From the NCBI GenBank assembly GCA_007694915.1, contig REEV01000074.1:16244-80243 (forward strand): a DNA stretch of 64,000 bases, written 5' to 3'. Under the pieces are notes generated by a model, which saw nothing but the letters and a program-made list of their open reading frames with translations, made no database searches and was not told the DNA's origin. Positions 7,221 to 15,614 of the stretch are shown one piece after another. This DNA is from Cyanobium sp. PLM2.Bin73 (GTDB taxonomy: Bacteria > Cyanobacteriota > Cyanobacteriia > PCC-6307 > Cyanobiaceae). Within the stretch, counting starts at the first letter, position 1; the number at the start of each line of letters is the position of its first letter. Made by a program: the position numbers and the translations under genes.

Positions 7221-8491
7221 CCCCCCCTGCTTCTCTCGCCGGCCTGGGCCGCTCCCTGCACCGCCGGCTGGCCCTGCTGCTGGCCGGGGTTGGCCTGGCC
7301 CTGGCCCTGGCCCTGCCCGGCCAGGCGCCGGCCCAGCCGGATACCCCGGCTGATGGTCCGGTGCTGCATGTGTTCTGGAGCCTCAGCTGCCCGGTGTGCC
7401 TGCGCCAGAAGCCCTGGCTGGAGGAGCTGGAGGCTCGCTTCCCCGGCCTGGACGTGGAGCAGATGGAGTTGTCTCAGACGCCTCGTTTTCAGGCCCGGTT
7501 TGAGGCCATGGCCGCCGAGCGGGGGGTGAGCGCCAGCTATGTGCCCACGCTGATGCTCGGACCGCGCGCCTGGGTGGGGGACACGCCCGCCCAGCGCGCC
7601 GATATCGAAACTGCGATCGCGGCGGCGCTGGCGAGCCAGGATCCGGCGCCCGAGCGCGCAGACGGCCTGCGCCTGCCCCTGCTGGGCCGGGTCGATGCGG
7701 CCGCGGCCCCGTTGCTGGGGCTCACCGTGCTGATCGCCTTCGTGGATGGCTTCAACCCCTGCTCGCTGTGGGTGCTCACCCTGCTGCTGGGCCTGGTGGT
7801 GGGCTCGGGATCGCGGCGGCGGGTGGCCGTGGTGGGCATCAGCTTTCTGCTCACCACGGCCCTGATCTACGGCGCCTTCATCGCCGGACTGTTCAGCGTG
7901 CTGGCGTTTGCCTTCGCCCTGCCCTGGGTGCGCTGGGCCGTGGCCCTGTTCGCGCTCGGCTTCGGGCTGGTCAACATCAAGGACTACGTCTGGTACGGCC
8001 AGGGGATCAGCTTCTCGATCCCCGAGGGCCGGAAACCCGGCATCTACCAGCGCCTGCGCGGGCTGCGGCAGCAGGAGCTGAACACCCCCCTGCTGATCGC
8101 CGCCACCGTGGCCATGGCCGCCGGCATCGCCCTGGTGGAGCTGCCCTGCACGGCGGGCTTCCCGGTGGTGTGGTCGGCCATCCTGGCCGAACGGCAGGTG
8201 GGCGGCGCAGCCTTTGCGGGCCTGCTGGCGGTGTACGTGCTGATCTACCTGGGCATCGAGCTGGTGATCTTCGCGGTGGCCATCACCACCTTGAGCCTGG
8301 GGCGGATGGGGGAGCGCCAAGGCCGGGCGCTCAAGCTGCTGGGCGGTGTGGTGATGGTGGCCCTGGCCGGGGCGCTGGCGCTGCGGCCCGAGCTGATGGA
8401 CGACCTGGGCGGCACGTTGTGGCTGTTCGGTTCAGCCCTTGGCCTGGCGGCCCTGGTGCTGGTGGCTGAACGCCTGAAGACGGCGGGCTGA
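7217..8491 (+). CDS. Thioredoxin-domain / CcdA-like membrane protein
   Basis: A 424-aa fusion. A signal anchor (about residues 17-38) is followed by a periplasmic or lumenal thioredoxin-like domain with a CPVC redox motif (C58, C61). A multi-helix DsbD/CcdA-like membrane domain from about residue 165 has paired cysteines in FNPCSLW and ELPCTAGFP. DsbD-type proteins pass electrons across the membrane to extracytoplasmic thiols. Here the order is thioredoxin first, membrane part second, without a DsbD alpha domain. It overlaps moaB by 4 bases. A role in thiol maintenance near the molybdoenzyme locus is inferred only from linkage; the partner is unknown. Confidence 0.8.
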   Translation: MTPPASLAGLGRSLHRRLALLLAGVGLALALALPGQAPAQPDTPADGPVLHVFWSLSCPVCLRQKPWLEELEARFPGLDVEQMELSQTPRFQARFEAMAAERGVSASYVPTLMLGPRAWVGDTPAQRADIETAIAAALASQDPAPERADGLRLPLLGRVDAAAAPLLGLTVLIAFVDGFNPCSLWVLTLLLGLVVGSGSRRRVAVVGISFLLTTALIYGAFIAGLFSVLAFAFALPWVRWAVALFALGFGLVNIKDYVWYGQGISFSIPEGRKPGIYQRLRGLRQQELNTPLLIAATVAMAAGIALVELPCTAGFPVVWSAILAERQVGGAAFAGLLAVYVLIYLGIELVIFAVAITTLSLGRMGERQGRALKLLGGVVMVALAGALALRPELMDDLGGTLWLFGSALGLAALVLVAERLKTAG

Positions 8492-8518
8492 GCGGCGTCT
8501 GGCTCAACCGCCATCACC

Positions 8519-9607
8519 TCAACCCCCCAGATAGGCCATCTCGGCATGGCGGCCGGGATCTTGATCCTGCGGAGTGATGGTCGGCCACCGCTCCTGGCGC
8601 TCCTCGCTGTAACGGTCGTGGCGCCGCCGCCAGCGCCCGGCCAGGGCCTGGCGCAGACCTTCCGGATCGGGCTGCGGCTGCAGCCAGGGGCGCAGGTCGA
8701 GGCCGCTGGCGGGGGTGGCGAACAGGCACGTGTAGGCGATGCCGTCGGCGGTGACCCGCAGGCGGTTGCAGTCGCCGCAGAAGGGGGCACTCACCGAGGC
8801 CACCACCGCCAGATGGCCGCCGCCATCACAGCTGCGATCCCGGTAACGCCAGCGGCTGGCGGTGCCATGGGCGCTGCGCCCCAGGGGCTCCAGAGGCCAG
8901 CGCTGGCCGATGCGCTCCACCATCTCGGCGGCGCTCAGCACCGCCTCGGGCCGCCAGCCGTTGCGGTTGCCCACGTCCATGAACTCGATCAGGCGCAGCT
9001 CCAGGCCCCGCTCGCGGGCCAGGTGCGCCAGGGGCAGCAGCTGGTCGTCGTTGGCGCCGCGCTGGATCACCGCGTTGAGCTTGAGCTGCCCCCGGCCCGG
9101 ATCGAAGCCGGCGGCGCGGGCGTGCTCGATCGCCGCCAGCACCTTGGCCAGCAGCACCTCCCCGCGCTGTGCCTGCTCCCCCGGATCACCTCCGCCGGCC
9201 CCGGCCATGCGGCCCACCGCCGCGCCCGTGGTGCCATCGAGGCTGAGGGTGATCCTGTTCAGCCCGGCGGCGCGCAGGGCCCGGGCCCGCTCGGCGCTCA
9301 GCAGCACGCCGTTGCTGGTGAGGGCGATCTCCTGTAAGCCCCGCTCCCGCAGCGGCTCCGCGGCGGCGATCAGCTCCTCCAGGCCGGCGTGCAGCAGCGG
9401 TTCGCCGCCGGTCAGCCGCAGGCTGGCCGCCCCCAGGGCCACGGCAGCCTCGATCACCGCCAGGCGCTGCGGCAGCGTCAGCAGCCCGGGGGGGTCCAGG
9501 CCATCGGGCAGGCAGTAGGGGCAGGCCAGGTTGCAGCGGGCCGTGAGCGAGAGGCGCAGCACCCCGAGCGGCCTGCCGAGGCGGTCGAGGGGAGGAACCC
9601 GGGTCAT
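8519..9607 (-). CDS. moaA: GTP 3',8-cyclase MoaA
   Basis: Radical-SAM enzyme of 362 aa for the first step of molybdopterin synthesis, converting GTP to 3',8-cyclo-GTP. The N-terminal [4Fe-4S] motif is C25-x3-C29-x2-C32 (CNLACPYC). The C-terminal cluster is CGDCNRLRVTADG followed by a third Cys in YTCLF. The protein ends in Gly-Gly, required for MoaA activity. LTGGEPLL is the SAM-binding GGE motif. The second cluster domain has an unusually Arg/Trp-rich tail. It is convergent with the thioredoxin/CcdA gene and followed upstream by mobA and narM on the same strand, 9 bp from mobA. Confidence 0.93.
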   Translation of the reverse strand: MTRVPPLDRLGRPLGVLRLSLTARCNLACPYCLPDGLDPPGLLTLPQRLAVIEAAVALGAASLRLTGGEPLLHAGLEELIAAAEPLRERGLQEIALTSNGVLLSAERARALRAAGLNRITLSLDGTTGAAVGRMAGAGGGDPGEQAQRGEVLLAKVLAAIEHARAAGFDPGRGQLKLNAVIQRGANDDQLLPLAHLARERGLELRLIEFMDVGNRNGWRPEAVLSAAEMVERIGQRWPLEPLGRSAHGTASRWRYRDRSCDGGGHLAVVASVSAPFCGDCNRLRVTADGIAYTCLFATPASGLDLRPWLQPQPDPEGLRQALAGRWRRRHDRYSEERQERWPTITPQDQDPGRHAEMAYLGG

Positions 9608-9616
9608 CGGCGCACG

Positions 9617-10243
9617 CTATGGCGCGGATGCCAGCTCCTGGGGCTGGTTCACGTTGCGCAGAGCCTGGGGATCGAGCGGCACCGGCAGGCACGACTGGCT
9701 GGCCAGCCAGCGCTGCAGGCCCCGCTCGCCCCGGTGGATGGCTGCGGCCAGCGGCGCGCGGATGGCGCCGGTGCTGGGGTAGATCCCCAGCAGGGGCTGC
9801 AGGCGCTGGCCGTCATGGGCCAGATGGATGGATGCCACGTTGGCCGCCAGCGCCGCTGGTCCGTCGTTTTCAGCGGCGGCCACCAGGGCCCGCAGTGCCT
9901 CCAGGCTGAGCCAGGGCATGTCCACAGGGCAGAGCAGCAGGCGCTGGTGCGGGTGGTGCTCCATCAGGCGGCGCAGGGCCAGCAGGGGCCCTTCCCAGGG
10001 CGGCGGCTCAGCCATGGCGATGATCGGCGGCTCAGCCAGCTGCTCTCCCAGCCCTTGCGCCAGCTTCAGATGGGCTTGGTGCCGGCTCAGCAGGGTGACC
10101 GGCACCTCCAGCCGGGCCAGCAGCAGCAGGGTGCGCTCCAGCCAGGTGCCGCCTTCGGGGTGGGGCATCAGCGCCTTGTCGCGGCCCATGCGCCGGCTGC
10201 TGCCGCCGCTGAGCAGGCAGCAGTGCAGCGGCAGGGCGCTCAC
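9617..10243 (-). CDS. mobA: Molybdenum cofactor guanylyltransferase MobA
   Basis: Protein of 208 aa that attaches GMP to Mo-molybdopterin, giving the MGD cofactor needed by NarB and YdeP-type enzymes. The nucleotidyltransferase signature LLSGGSSRRMGRDKAL is at residues 10-25, and the metal-binding CPVDMPWL lies near the middle. Its start overlaps the narM stop by 4 bases (ATGA), so it is translationally coupled to narM. The likely order of transcription is narM, mobA, moaA. Its place beside narB suggests cofactor and enzyme supply are matched. Confidence 0.92.
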   Translation of the reverse strand: MSALPLHCCLLSGGSSRRMGRDKALMPHPEGGTWLERTLLLLARLEVPVTLLSRHQAHLKLAQGLGEQLAEPPIIAMAEPPPWEGPLLALRRLMEHHPHQRLLLCPVDMPWLSLEALRALVAAAENDGPAALAANVASIHLAHDGQRLQPLLGIYPSTGAIRAPLAAAIHRGERGLQRWLASQSCLPVPLDPQALRNVNQPQELASAP

Positions 10244-10644
10244 GCCGGCGGCTCCAGCAGGTCGAACTCGGCGAGGGCCCGCAGCAGGTTGCGGTGTTCG
10301 TGGCCGGGGTGGCTGAGCTTCACCAGGGCGAAGCGCTGCAGTTCATCCAGCGCGCTCCAGCCACCGGCCTGCATCTGCAGCCCCAGCTGGGCGCAGGAGG
10401 CGGCCAGCACTTCCGGCAGCCGCTCGGGCCGCTGCCAGGGCTCGCCGCTGGGCCGCGGCAGCTCCTTGGCCTGCCCGGCGCTGAGGCCACGGGTGCGCTC
10501 CAGCAGGTGCTCCCGCAGGCTCTCGATGGCGGCGGCATCGTCGCCCCAGGCCAGCAGGTCGGAGCGCTCGCGCTCGCTCAGCTCACTCCAGTGCTGCAGC
10601 TTGAGCTTCACCCCGGCCAGATCCAGCTTGCGCCGCACTGCCAT
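10240..10644 (-). CDS. narM: Nitrate reductase-associated protein (NarM-like)
   Basis: Member of the Nitr_red_assoc family; NarM of Synechococcus elongatus is needed for nitrate reductase activity. The ATG at 10644 gives 134 aa starting AVRRKLDLAGVKLKL. The frame stays open upstream to a TGA at 10735-10737. That extension reads CFRFEADFTATLRCIP directly before the ATG, which resembles the conserved N-terminus of the family as I recall it. It contains no ATG, GTG or TTG, so the true start may be a CTG (10716), another rare codon, or an ATG lost to an indel. It is divergent from narB across the shared upstream region. Confidence 0.82.
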   Translation of the reverse strand: MAVRRKLDLAGVKLKLQHWSELSERERSDLLAWGDDAAAIESLREHLLERTRGLSAGQAKELPRPSGEPWQRPERLPEVLAASCAQLGLQMQAGGWSALDELQRFALVKLSHPGHEHRNLLRALAEFDLLEPPA

Positions 10645-10825
10645 CGGGATGCAGCGCAGCGTGGCCGTGAAATCCGCTTCGAAGCGGAAGCAGGTGGTGG
10701 CGAGATCGTTGGCCAGGGTTGTGATGTCAGCCGATCACCATTCCAGCGCGGCAGGATGGAAGCTGGGCATAGCCGTCAGGGCCGTCAGCGCCGGTCCGGT
10801 TGAATCCTGTTCCCCTGGCCTGGCG

Positions 10826-13033
10826 ATGGCTCCCGATTCCTCCGCTGCGCCGCTCGCCACCATCCCTGCCGCCACCACCACCGTCAACGCTGCCGCACCT
10901 GTCGCGGCCCAGGCCCAGTGCCCCTACTGCGGCGTGGGCTGCGGGCTGGAGCTCAAACCGCCCGCCAACCTGGCCTCAGTCCCTGGGGCCGCCGCGGCCG
11001 AAGGCCAGTGGACCGCCCGTGGCGACCGCCACCACCCCTCCTCCCTGGGCCAGGTGTGCGTGAAGGGCGCCACCGTGGGCGAGACCCTGCACCACAACCG
11101 GCTCACCACGCCCCTGTGGCGGGAGCGCACCGACCAGCCGTTCACCCCGATCAGCTGGGAGCGGGCCTTCACCCTGCTGGTGGAACGCATCCAGGCCACC
11201 CTCGCCAGCAAGGGGCCCCAGGCCCTGGCCATCTACGGCTCCGGCCAGATGCTCTGTGAGGACTACTACCTGGCCAACAAGCTGCTCAAGGGCTTCCTGG
11301 GCAGCAACAACTTCGACAGCAATTCCCGCCTGTGCATGAGCTCGGCGGTGGCGGGCTACCAGCGCAGCCTCGGCTCCGACGGTCCCCCCTGCTGCTACGA
11401 CGACCTCGACCTGGCCGATCTGGTGCTGCTGATCGGCACCAACACGGCCGAGTGCCACCCGGTGCTGTTCCAGCGGCTGCTTAAACGCAAGCGCAAGGGG
11501 GCCGGGCCGCGCCTGGTGGTGGTGGATCCGCGCGCCACCGCCACCAGTGACGCCGCAGACCTGCATCTGGCGATCCGCCCGGGCACCGACCTGGCCCTGC
11601 TCTGCGGCCTGGGCCACCTGCTGCTGGAGCGGGCTGGCGTGGATCCGGCCTTCGTGGCTGCCCACACCGAGGGCTTTGCGGAGTTGGAGACGCTCTGGCG
11701 GGCCTGGGATCCGGCGCGCACTGCGGCGGTGTGCGGCATCGCCGCCGCCGATCTGCGCCAGCTGGCCGAGTGGTGGCTGCAGGCCAGCGCGGCGCTCAGC
11801 CTCTGGTCGATGGGGGTGAACCAGAGCCGCGAGGGCACCGCCACCGTGGCCGGCATCTGCAACCTGCATCTGGTGAGCGGCCAGATCGGCCGGCCGGGGG
11901 CCGGCCCCTTCTCGCTCACCGGCCAGCCCAACGCCATGGGCGGGCGTGAAGTGGGGGGCCTGGCCCAGTTGCTGCCCGGCTACCGCGCCGTGGCCGATCC
12001 AGAGCACCGGGCCGCGGTGGAGCGCCACTGGGGCCTGGCGCCGGGCTCGATCGCCCCCCAGAGCGGCCTCTCGGCCTGGCAGCAGATCGAGGCCATGGAG
12101 CGCGGCGAGCTCGACCTCTGGTGGGTGGTGGCCAGCAATCCCCTGGTGAGCCTGCCCAGCCTGGACCGGGTGCGGGCGGCGCTGGCCCGCTGCCCGCTGG
12201 TGGTGCTGAGCGAGGCCTATGCCGGCACTGAAACCGAAGCGGTGGCCCATCTGGTGCTGCCGGCGGCCCAGTGGAGCGAGAAGGAGGGGGTGATGGTGAA
12301 CTCCGAGCGCCGCGTCACCCTTTGCCATGCCTTCCGCCAGCCCCCCGGCGAGGCCCGGCCCGACTGGGCGGTGTTTGCGGAGCTGGGCCGGCGCCTGGGT
12401 TTTGTTGAGCCGTTCAGCTTCGTCTCCGCCGCGGAGGTGTACGCCGAATTCGTGGCCCTCACCGCCGGGCGGCTGTGCGACAGCAGCGGCCTCAGCCACC
12501 AGCTCCTGGCCGAGCACGGCCCCCAGCAGTGGCCCTTCCCCGCCGGCACCGCCCCCGGCGGCGGCCAGGCGCGGCTGTACACCGACCACCGCTTCCCCAC
12601 CCCGTCCGGCAGGGCCCGCCTGTGGGCCGACCTGCCCCTGGGGCTGGCCGAGCCGCCCGATGCCGCCTACCCGCTGGTGCTCACCGTGGGCCGGGTGCTG
12701 GGCCACTGGCACACCATGACCCGCACGGCCCATGTGGCACGGGTGGGCAAGGCGCACCCCGAGCCGCTGCTGGAGGTGCACCCCATGGATGCGGCCCGGG
12801 TGGCCCTCGCCGATGGCGCCCTGGCCCGGGTGCGCTCCCGCCGCGGCGCCATCACCGCCAAGGTGCGGCTGAGCGAGCGCATCCGCCCCGGCAGCGTGTT
12901 TCTGCCGATGCACTGGGGCGCCGCCCAGGGCGAGCTGGCCTGCGAGGCCAACCGGCTGATGCACGAGCTGGGCTGCCCGATCTCCAAGCAGCCCGAGCTC
13001 AAGGGGGCGGCGGTGACCCTGGCGCCAGCCTGA
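10826..13033 (+). CDS. narB: Ferredoxin-nitrate reductase
   Basis: Assimilatory nitrate reductase of 735 aa (S. elongatus NarB is about 729), reducing nitrate to nitrite with ferredoxin as donor. The N-terminal [4Fe-4S] site is C32-x2-C35-x3-C39 (CPYCGVGC) with a fourth Cys in GQVCVKGAT. The Mo-ligand Cys lies in NSRLCMSSAVAGY. MGD-binding blocks include LWSMGVNQSREGT and TGQPNAMGGREVGG, and the C-terminal domain closes with GPISKQPELK-type sequence. ATG at 10826 is chosen because it gives a short lead to the cluster motif; the frame upstream runs antisense through mobA and narM. It is convergent with nrtD. Confidence 0.95.
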   Translation: MAPDSSAAPLATIPAATTTVNAAAPVAAQAQCPYCGVGCGLELKPPANLASVPGAAAAEGQWTARGDRHHPSSLGQVCVKGATVGETLHHNRLTTPLWRERTDQPFTPISWERAFTLLVERIQATLASKGPQALAIYGSGQMLCEDYYLANKLLKGFLGSNNFDSNSRLCMSSAVAGYQRSLGSDGPPCCYDDLDLADLVLLIGTNTAECHPVLFQRLLKRKRKGAGPRLVVVDPRATATSDAADLHLAIRPGTDLALLCGLGHLLLERAGVDPAFVAAHTEGFAELETLWRAWDPARTAAVCGIAAADLRQLAEWWLQASAALSLWSMGVNQSREGTATVAGICNLHLVSGQIGRPGAGPFSLTGQPNAMGGREVGGLAQLLPGYRAVADPEHRAAVERHWGLAPGSIAPQSGLSAWQQIEAMERGELDLWWVVASNPLVSLPSLDRVRAALARCPLVVLSEAYAGTETEAVAHLVLPAAQWSEKEGVMVNSERRVTLCHAFRQPPGEARPDWAVFAELGRRLGFVEPFSFVSAAEVYAEFVALTAGRLCDSSGLSHQLLAEHGPQQWPFPAGTAPGGGQARLYTDHRFPTPSGRARLWADLPLGLAEPPDAAYPLVLTVGRVLGHWHTMTRTAHVARVGKAHPEPLLEVHPMDAARVALADGALARVRSRRGAITAKVRLSERIRPGSVFLPMHWGAAQGELACEANRLMHELGCPISKQPELKGAAVTLAPA

Positions 13034-13071
13034 GCCAGGGCTCGGTCCTGGGGGTGCCCCGCAGGTTCACC

Positions 13072-13905
13072 TCAGTCCACGTCGTGGGCGTAGCGGCGGA
13101 ACAGGAAGTCGAGGGCGTGGTTGCGCAGCTGGCCGTAGCGGGGATCGTCCTGAATGGCCTCGTAACTGCGGGGCCGCTCAAAGGGCACCGTGATGATCTC
13201 GCCGATGCTGGCCGAAGGGCCATTGGTCATCATCACGATGCGGTCGGCGAGGAAGAGGGCCTCGTCAATGTCGTGGGTGATCATCAGCACGGTGGGCTTC
13301 TGCTCCTCCCAGATCGCCAGGAGCTCTTCCTGCAGTTCCTCCTTCGTGATGGCATCGAGTGCCCCGAAGGGTTCATCGAGCACCAGCACCTCCGGGCTCA
13401 CGGCCAGGGCTCTGGCGATGGCCACCCGCTGGCGCATGCCACCGGAGAGCTGCGCGGGCCGTTTCGTGCGGGCCTCCATCAGCCCCACCATGTCCAGGTG
13501 GTGGGCCACCACATTGCGTCGGATGTTCCCATCCAGTTCGGGTCGGGCCGCTTTCACCGCCATCTCCACGTTCTGCCACACCGTGAGCCAGGGCAGCAGT
13601 GAGTAGTTCTGGAACACCACCATCCGATCCGGTCCAGGCCGCCCGATCGGGCGGCCGTGCAGGCTCACCGTTCCGCTGCTGGGTTGCAGGAATCCGGACA
13701 CCATGTTGAGCAGGGTGCTCTTGCCGCAGCCGGAGTGGCCGATCACGCAGAGGAATTCCCCCTGCTGCACCTGCAGGTTGATGTCGCGCAGGGCCTCGAA
13801 GGGACCCCGGCGGGTCTGGAACACCTGGCCCACATCGCGGAACTCCAGGAAGGGCTTGCTGGTGCCGGCGGTGCTGGTGGTGGGGGCAGCTGTGGTGGTG
13901 GTCAT
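13072..13905 (-). CDS. nrtD: Nitrate/nitrite ABC transporter ATPase NrtD
   Basis: Cytoplasmic ATPase of 277 aa. Walker A is GHSGCGKSTLLNMVSG, the signature is LSGGMRQRVAIAR, Walker B is VLVLDEPFGALD, and the switch His is in MITHDIDEA. MVVFQNYSLLPWLTVWQN is typical of the nitrate/taurine/sulfonate class. The start overlaps the nrtC stop by 4 bases. It is the last gene of nrtABCD on the minus strand, ending 38 bp from the convergent narB stop. A Thr/Ala/Ser-rich leader of about 18 residues precedes the core. Confidence 0.92.
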   Translation of the reverse strand: MTTTTAAPTTSTAGTSKPFLEFRDVGQVFQTRRGPFEALRDINLQVQQGEFLCVIGHSGCGKSTLLNMVSGFLQPSSGTVSLHGRPIGRPGPDRMVVFQNYSLLPWLTVWQNVEMAVKAARPELDGNIRRNVVAHHLDMVGLMEARTKRPAQLSGGMRQRVAIARALAVSPEVLVLDEPFGALDAITKEELQEELLAIWEEQKPTVLMITHDIDEALFLADRIVMMTNGPSASIGEIITVPFERPRSYEAIQDDPRYGQLRNHALDFLFRRYAHDVD

Positions 13906-14711
13906 CGGCGGGCGGCGGCTTGTTGTTTGAGACGGCGCTGGTCCTGCAGGAAGTGGATCAGTTCGGCGCGCAGCTGGTAATAGCTGGGATGGTTCATCAC
14001 CGTGAGCCGATCCCGGGGCCTTGGAATCGGCACGTCAACGATGCGGCCGATCCCAGCCGCGGGTCCGTTCCTCAGGCACACCACCCGATCCGAGAGCAGC
14101 AGAGCTTCATCCACGTCGTGGGTCACCATCACGGTGGTGAGTCCGGATTCCTGGCAGATCTGCATCAGCTGTTGCTGCAGGTTGCCGCGGGTGAGGGCAT
14201 CGAGTGCCCCGAAGGGTTCGTCGAGGAGCAGCAGTTTCGGCCGGATCGCCAGGGCGCGGGCGATCGCCACCCGCTGCTTCATGCCACCGGAGAGTTCGGC
14301 CGGGTATTTGCTGGCGGCAGCGCTGAGGTTGACCAGGCTGATGTTGCGTTCAACGATGTCGCGCCGCTCGCCTGAAGCGAGGTGTGGGTACACGGTTTCC
14401 ACAGCCAGGGCGATGTTCTGGCGCACCGTGAGCCAGGGCAGCAAGGAGTAGTTCTGGAACACCACCATCCGATCTGGTCCAGGATCGGTCACCTGGCGGC
14501 CATTCATGAGAATGCCGCCTTCCCTGGCCTGATCCAGGCCGGCCATCAGGTTGAGGAGCGTGCTCTTGCCGCATCCTGAATGCCCGATCAGGGTCACGAA
14601 TTCCCCTTTGGCAACGTCGAGGCTGATGCTTTTCAAAGCCACGTAGTGACCGCCCCCGTCCAGAGGGAAGCTCTGGGTGACTGCATCGACAGTCATCAAT
14701 CCGGTAGCCAT
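13902..14711 (-). CDS. nrtC: Nitrate ABC transporter ATPase NrtC, short form
   Basis: ATPase of 269 aa with Walker A GHSGCGKSTLLNLMAG, signature LSGGMKQRVAIAR and Walker B LLLLDEPFGALD. NrtC of S. elongatus is about 659 aa because it carries a C-terminal NrtA-like domain involved in ammonium-triggered inhibition of nitrate uptake. Here the gene stops after the ATPase domain and overlaps nrtD by 4 bases, so that domain is absent rather than split off nearby. It is called nrtC by position. A CynD-like or NrtD paralogue is possible, but the operon context with narB favours nitrate. Start is 1 bp from the nrtB stop. Confidence 0.85.
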   Translation of the reverse strand: MATGLMTVDAVTQSFPLDGGGHYVALKSISLDVAKGEFVTLIGHSGCGKSTLLNLMAGLDQAREGGILMNGRQVTDPGPDRMVVFQNYSLLPWLTVRQNIALAVETVYPHLASGERRDIVERNISLVNLSAAASKYPAELSGGMKQRVAIARALAIRPKLLLLDEPFGALDALTRGNLQQQLMQICQESGLTTVMVTHDVDEALLLSDRVVCLRNGPAAGIGRIVDVPIPRPRDRLTVMNHPSYYQLRAELIHFLQDQRRLKQQAAARR

Positions 14712-14712
14712 G

Positions 14713-15546
14713 TCAGCTGGCCTCCCGACTCACCTTGCGGCCCGCGAAGGCCACGAGGCGGTCAAGCAACAGGCCGACAAGGCCAACGTAGACAATCGCC
14801 AGGATGATCTCACTGGAACTGGTGTCGCCTCCCGCGTTGTAGGAATCCCAGATGAAGTAACCAATGCCACCATCAGCCTTCAGCATCTCGGCAGCCACGA
14901 TGGCCAGCCAGGCCAGGCCCACGGCGATGCGTAGACCTGTGAACACGTAGGGAACGGTTGCTGGGACGACAATGTTGCGGATGTAGGAGCGTTTGCTCAA
15001 TCGCAGCACTCTGGCCACATTGGTGTAGTCCTGAGGAATTTCCTTGATGCCCACCGCTGTATTGATGATGATGGGCCAGATGGCGGTGATAAAGATCACA
15101 AAGATGGCGGAGGTGTCGCCATCCTGAAAGATCATTAATGCGATCGGGAACCAGGCCAGAGGAGGAACCGTACGCAGCACCTGAATCACGGGATCAAAGC
15201 CCTTGCCGGTAAAGCGATTCAGGCCAAGGAGACCACCCGCTGACACACCGACAATGGCTGCCAGGCTGTAACCGATGGCTACGCGCTGCAGGGAAATGAG
15301 AATCTGCAGCCCCAGGCCCTTGTCGGTGCCGCCGTTGTCGAAGAAGGGATCAATGATATAAGGATCCCAGGTGTTGGCTACCACGTCAATGGGGCCAGGT
15401 AGTCGCTGCACGCCAATCAAGGAGGAAAAGATCTGCCAGGCGATCAGGAAGGCGCCAATGCAGATGATGTAAGGAACCGCCTGAGGTAGCCAGGGTAGTG
15501 CAGAGGATGGTCGCTGGCGACGACTTCGCAGGACTGTGGGGGTCAT
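14713..15546 (-). CDS. nrtB: Nitrate ABC transporter permease NrtB
   Basis: Inner-membrane permease of 277 aa with about six predicted helices. It contains the ABC permease EAA-type loop (VARVLRLSKRSYIRNIVVPA), which contacts the ATPases. The sequence GLRIAVGLAWLAIVAAEML is characteristic of the NrtB/SsuC/TauC group. It forms the channel of the NrtABCD importer. It lies 68 bp downstream of nrtA and 1 bp before nrtC, consistent with a single operon. Confidence 0.92.
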   Translation of the reverse strand: MTPTVLRSRRQRPSSALPWLPQAVPYIICIGAFLIAWQIFSSLIGVQRLPGPIDVVANTWDPYIIDPFFDNGGTDKGLGLQILISLQRVAIGYSLAAIVGVSAGGLLGLNRFTGKGFDPVIQVLRTVPPLAWFPIALMIFQDGDTSAIFVIFITAIWPIIINTAVGIKEIPQDYTNVARVLRLSKRSYIRNIVVPATVPYVFTGLRIAVGLAWLAIVAAEMLKADGGIGYFIWDSYNAGGDTSSSEIILAIVYVGLVGLLLDRLVAFAGRKVSREAS

Positions 15547-15614
15547 GATCTGATCTCAATGGGATTTGTATCGGCCTCAGGGCTGTGCTGGCACCGCGCA
15601 GAGTGGCTGCGAGT

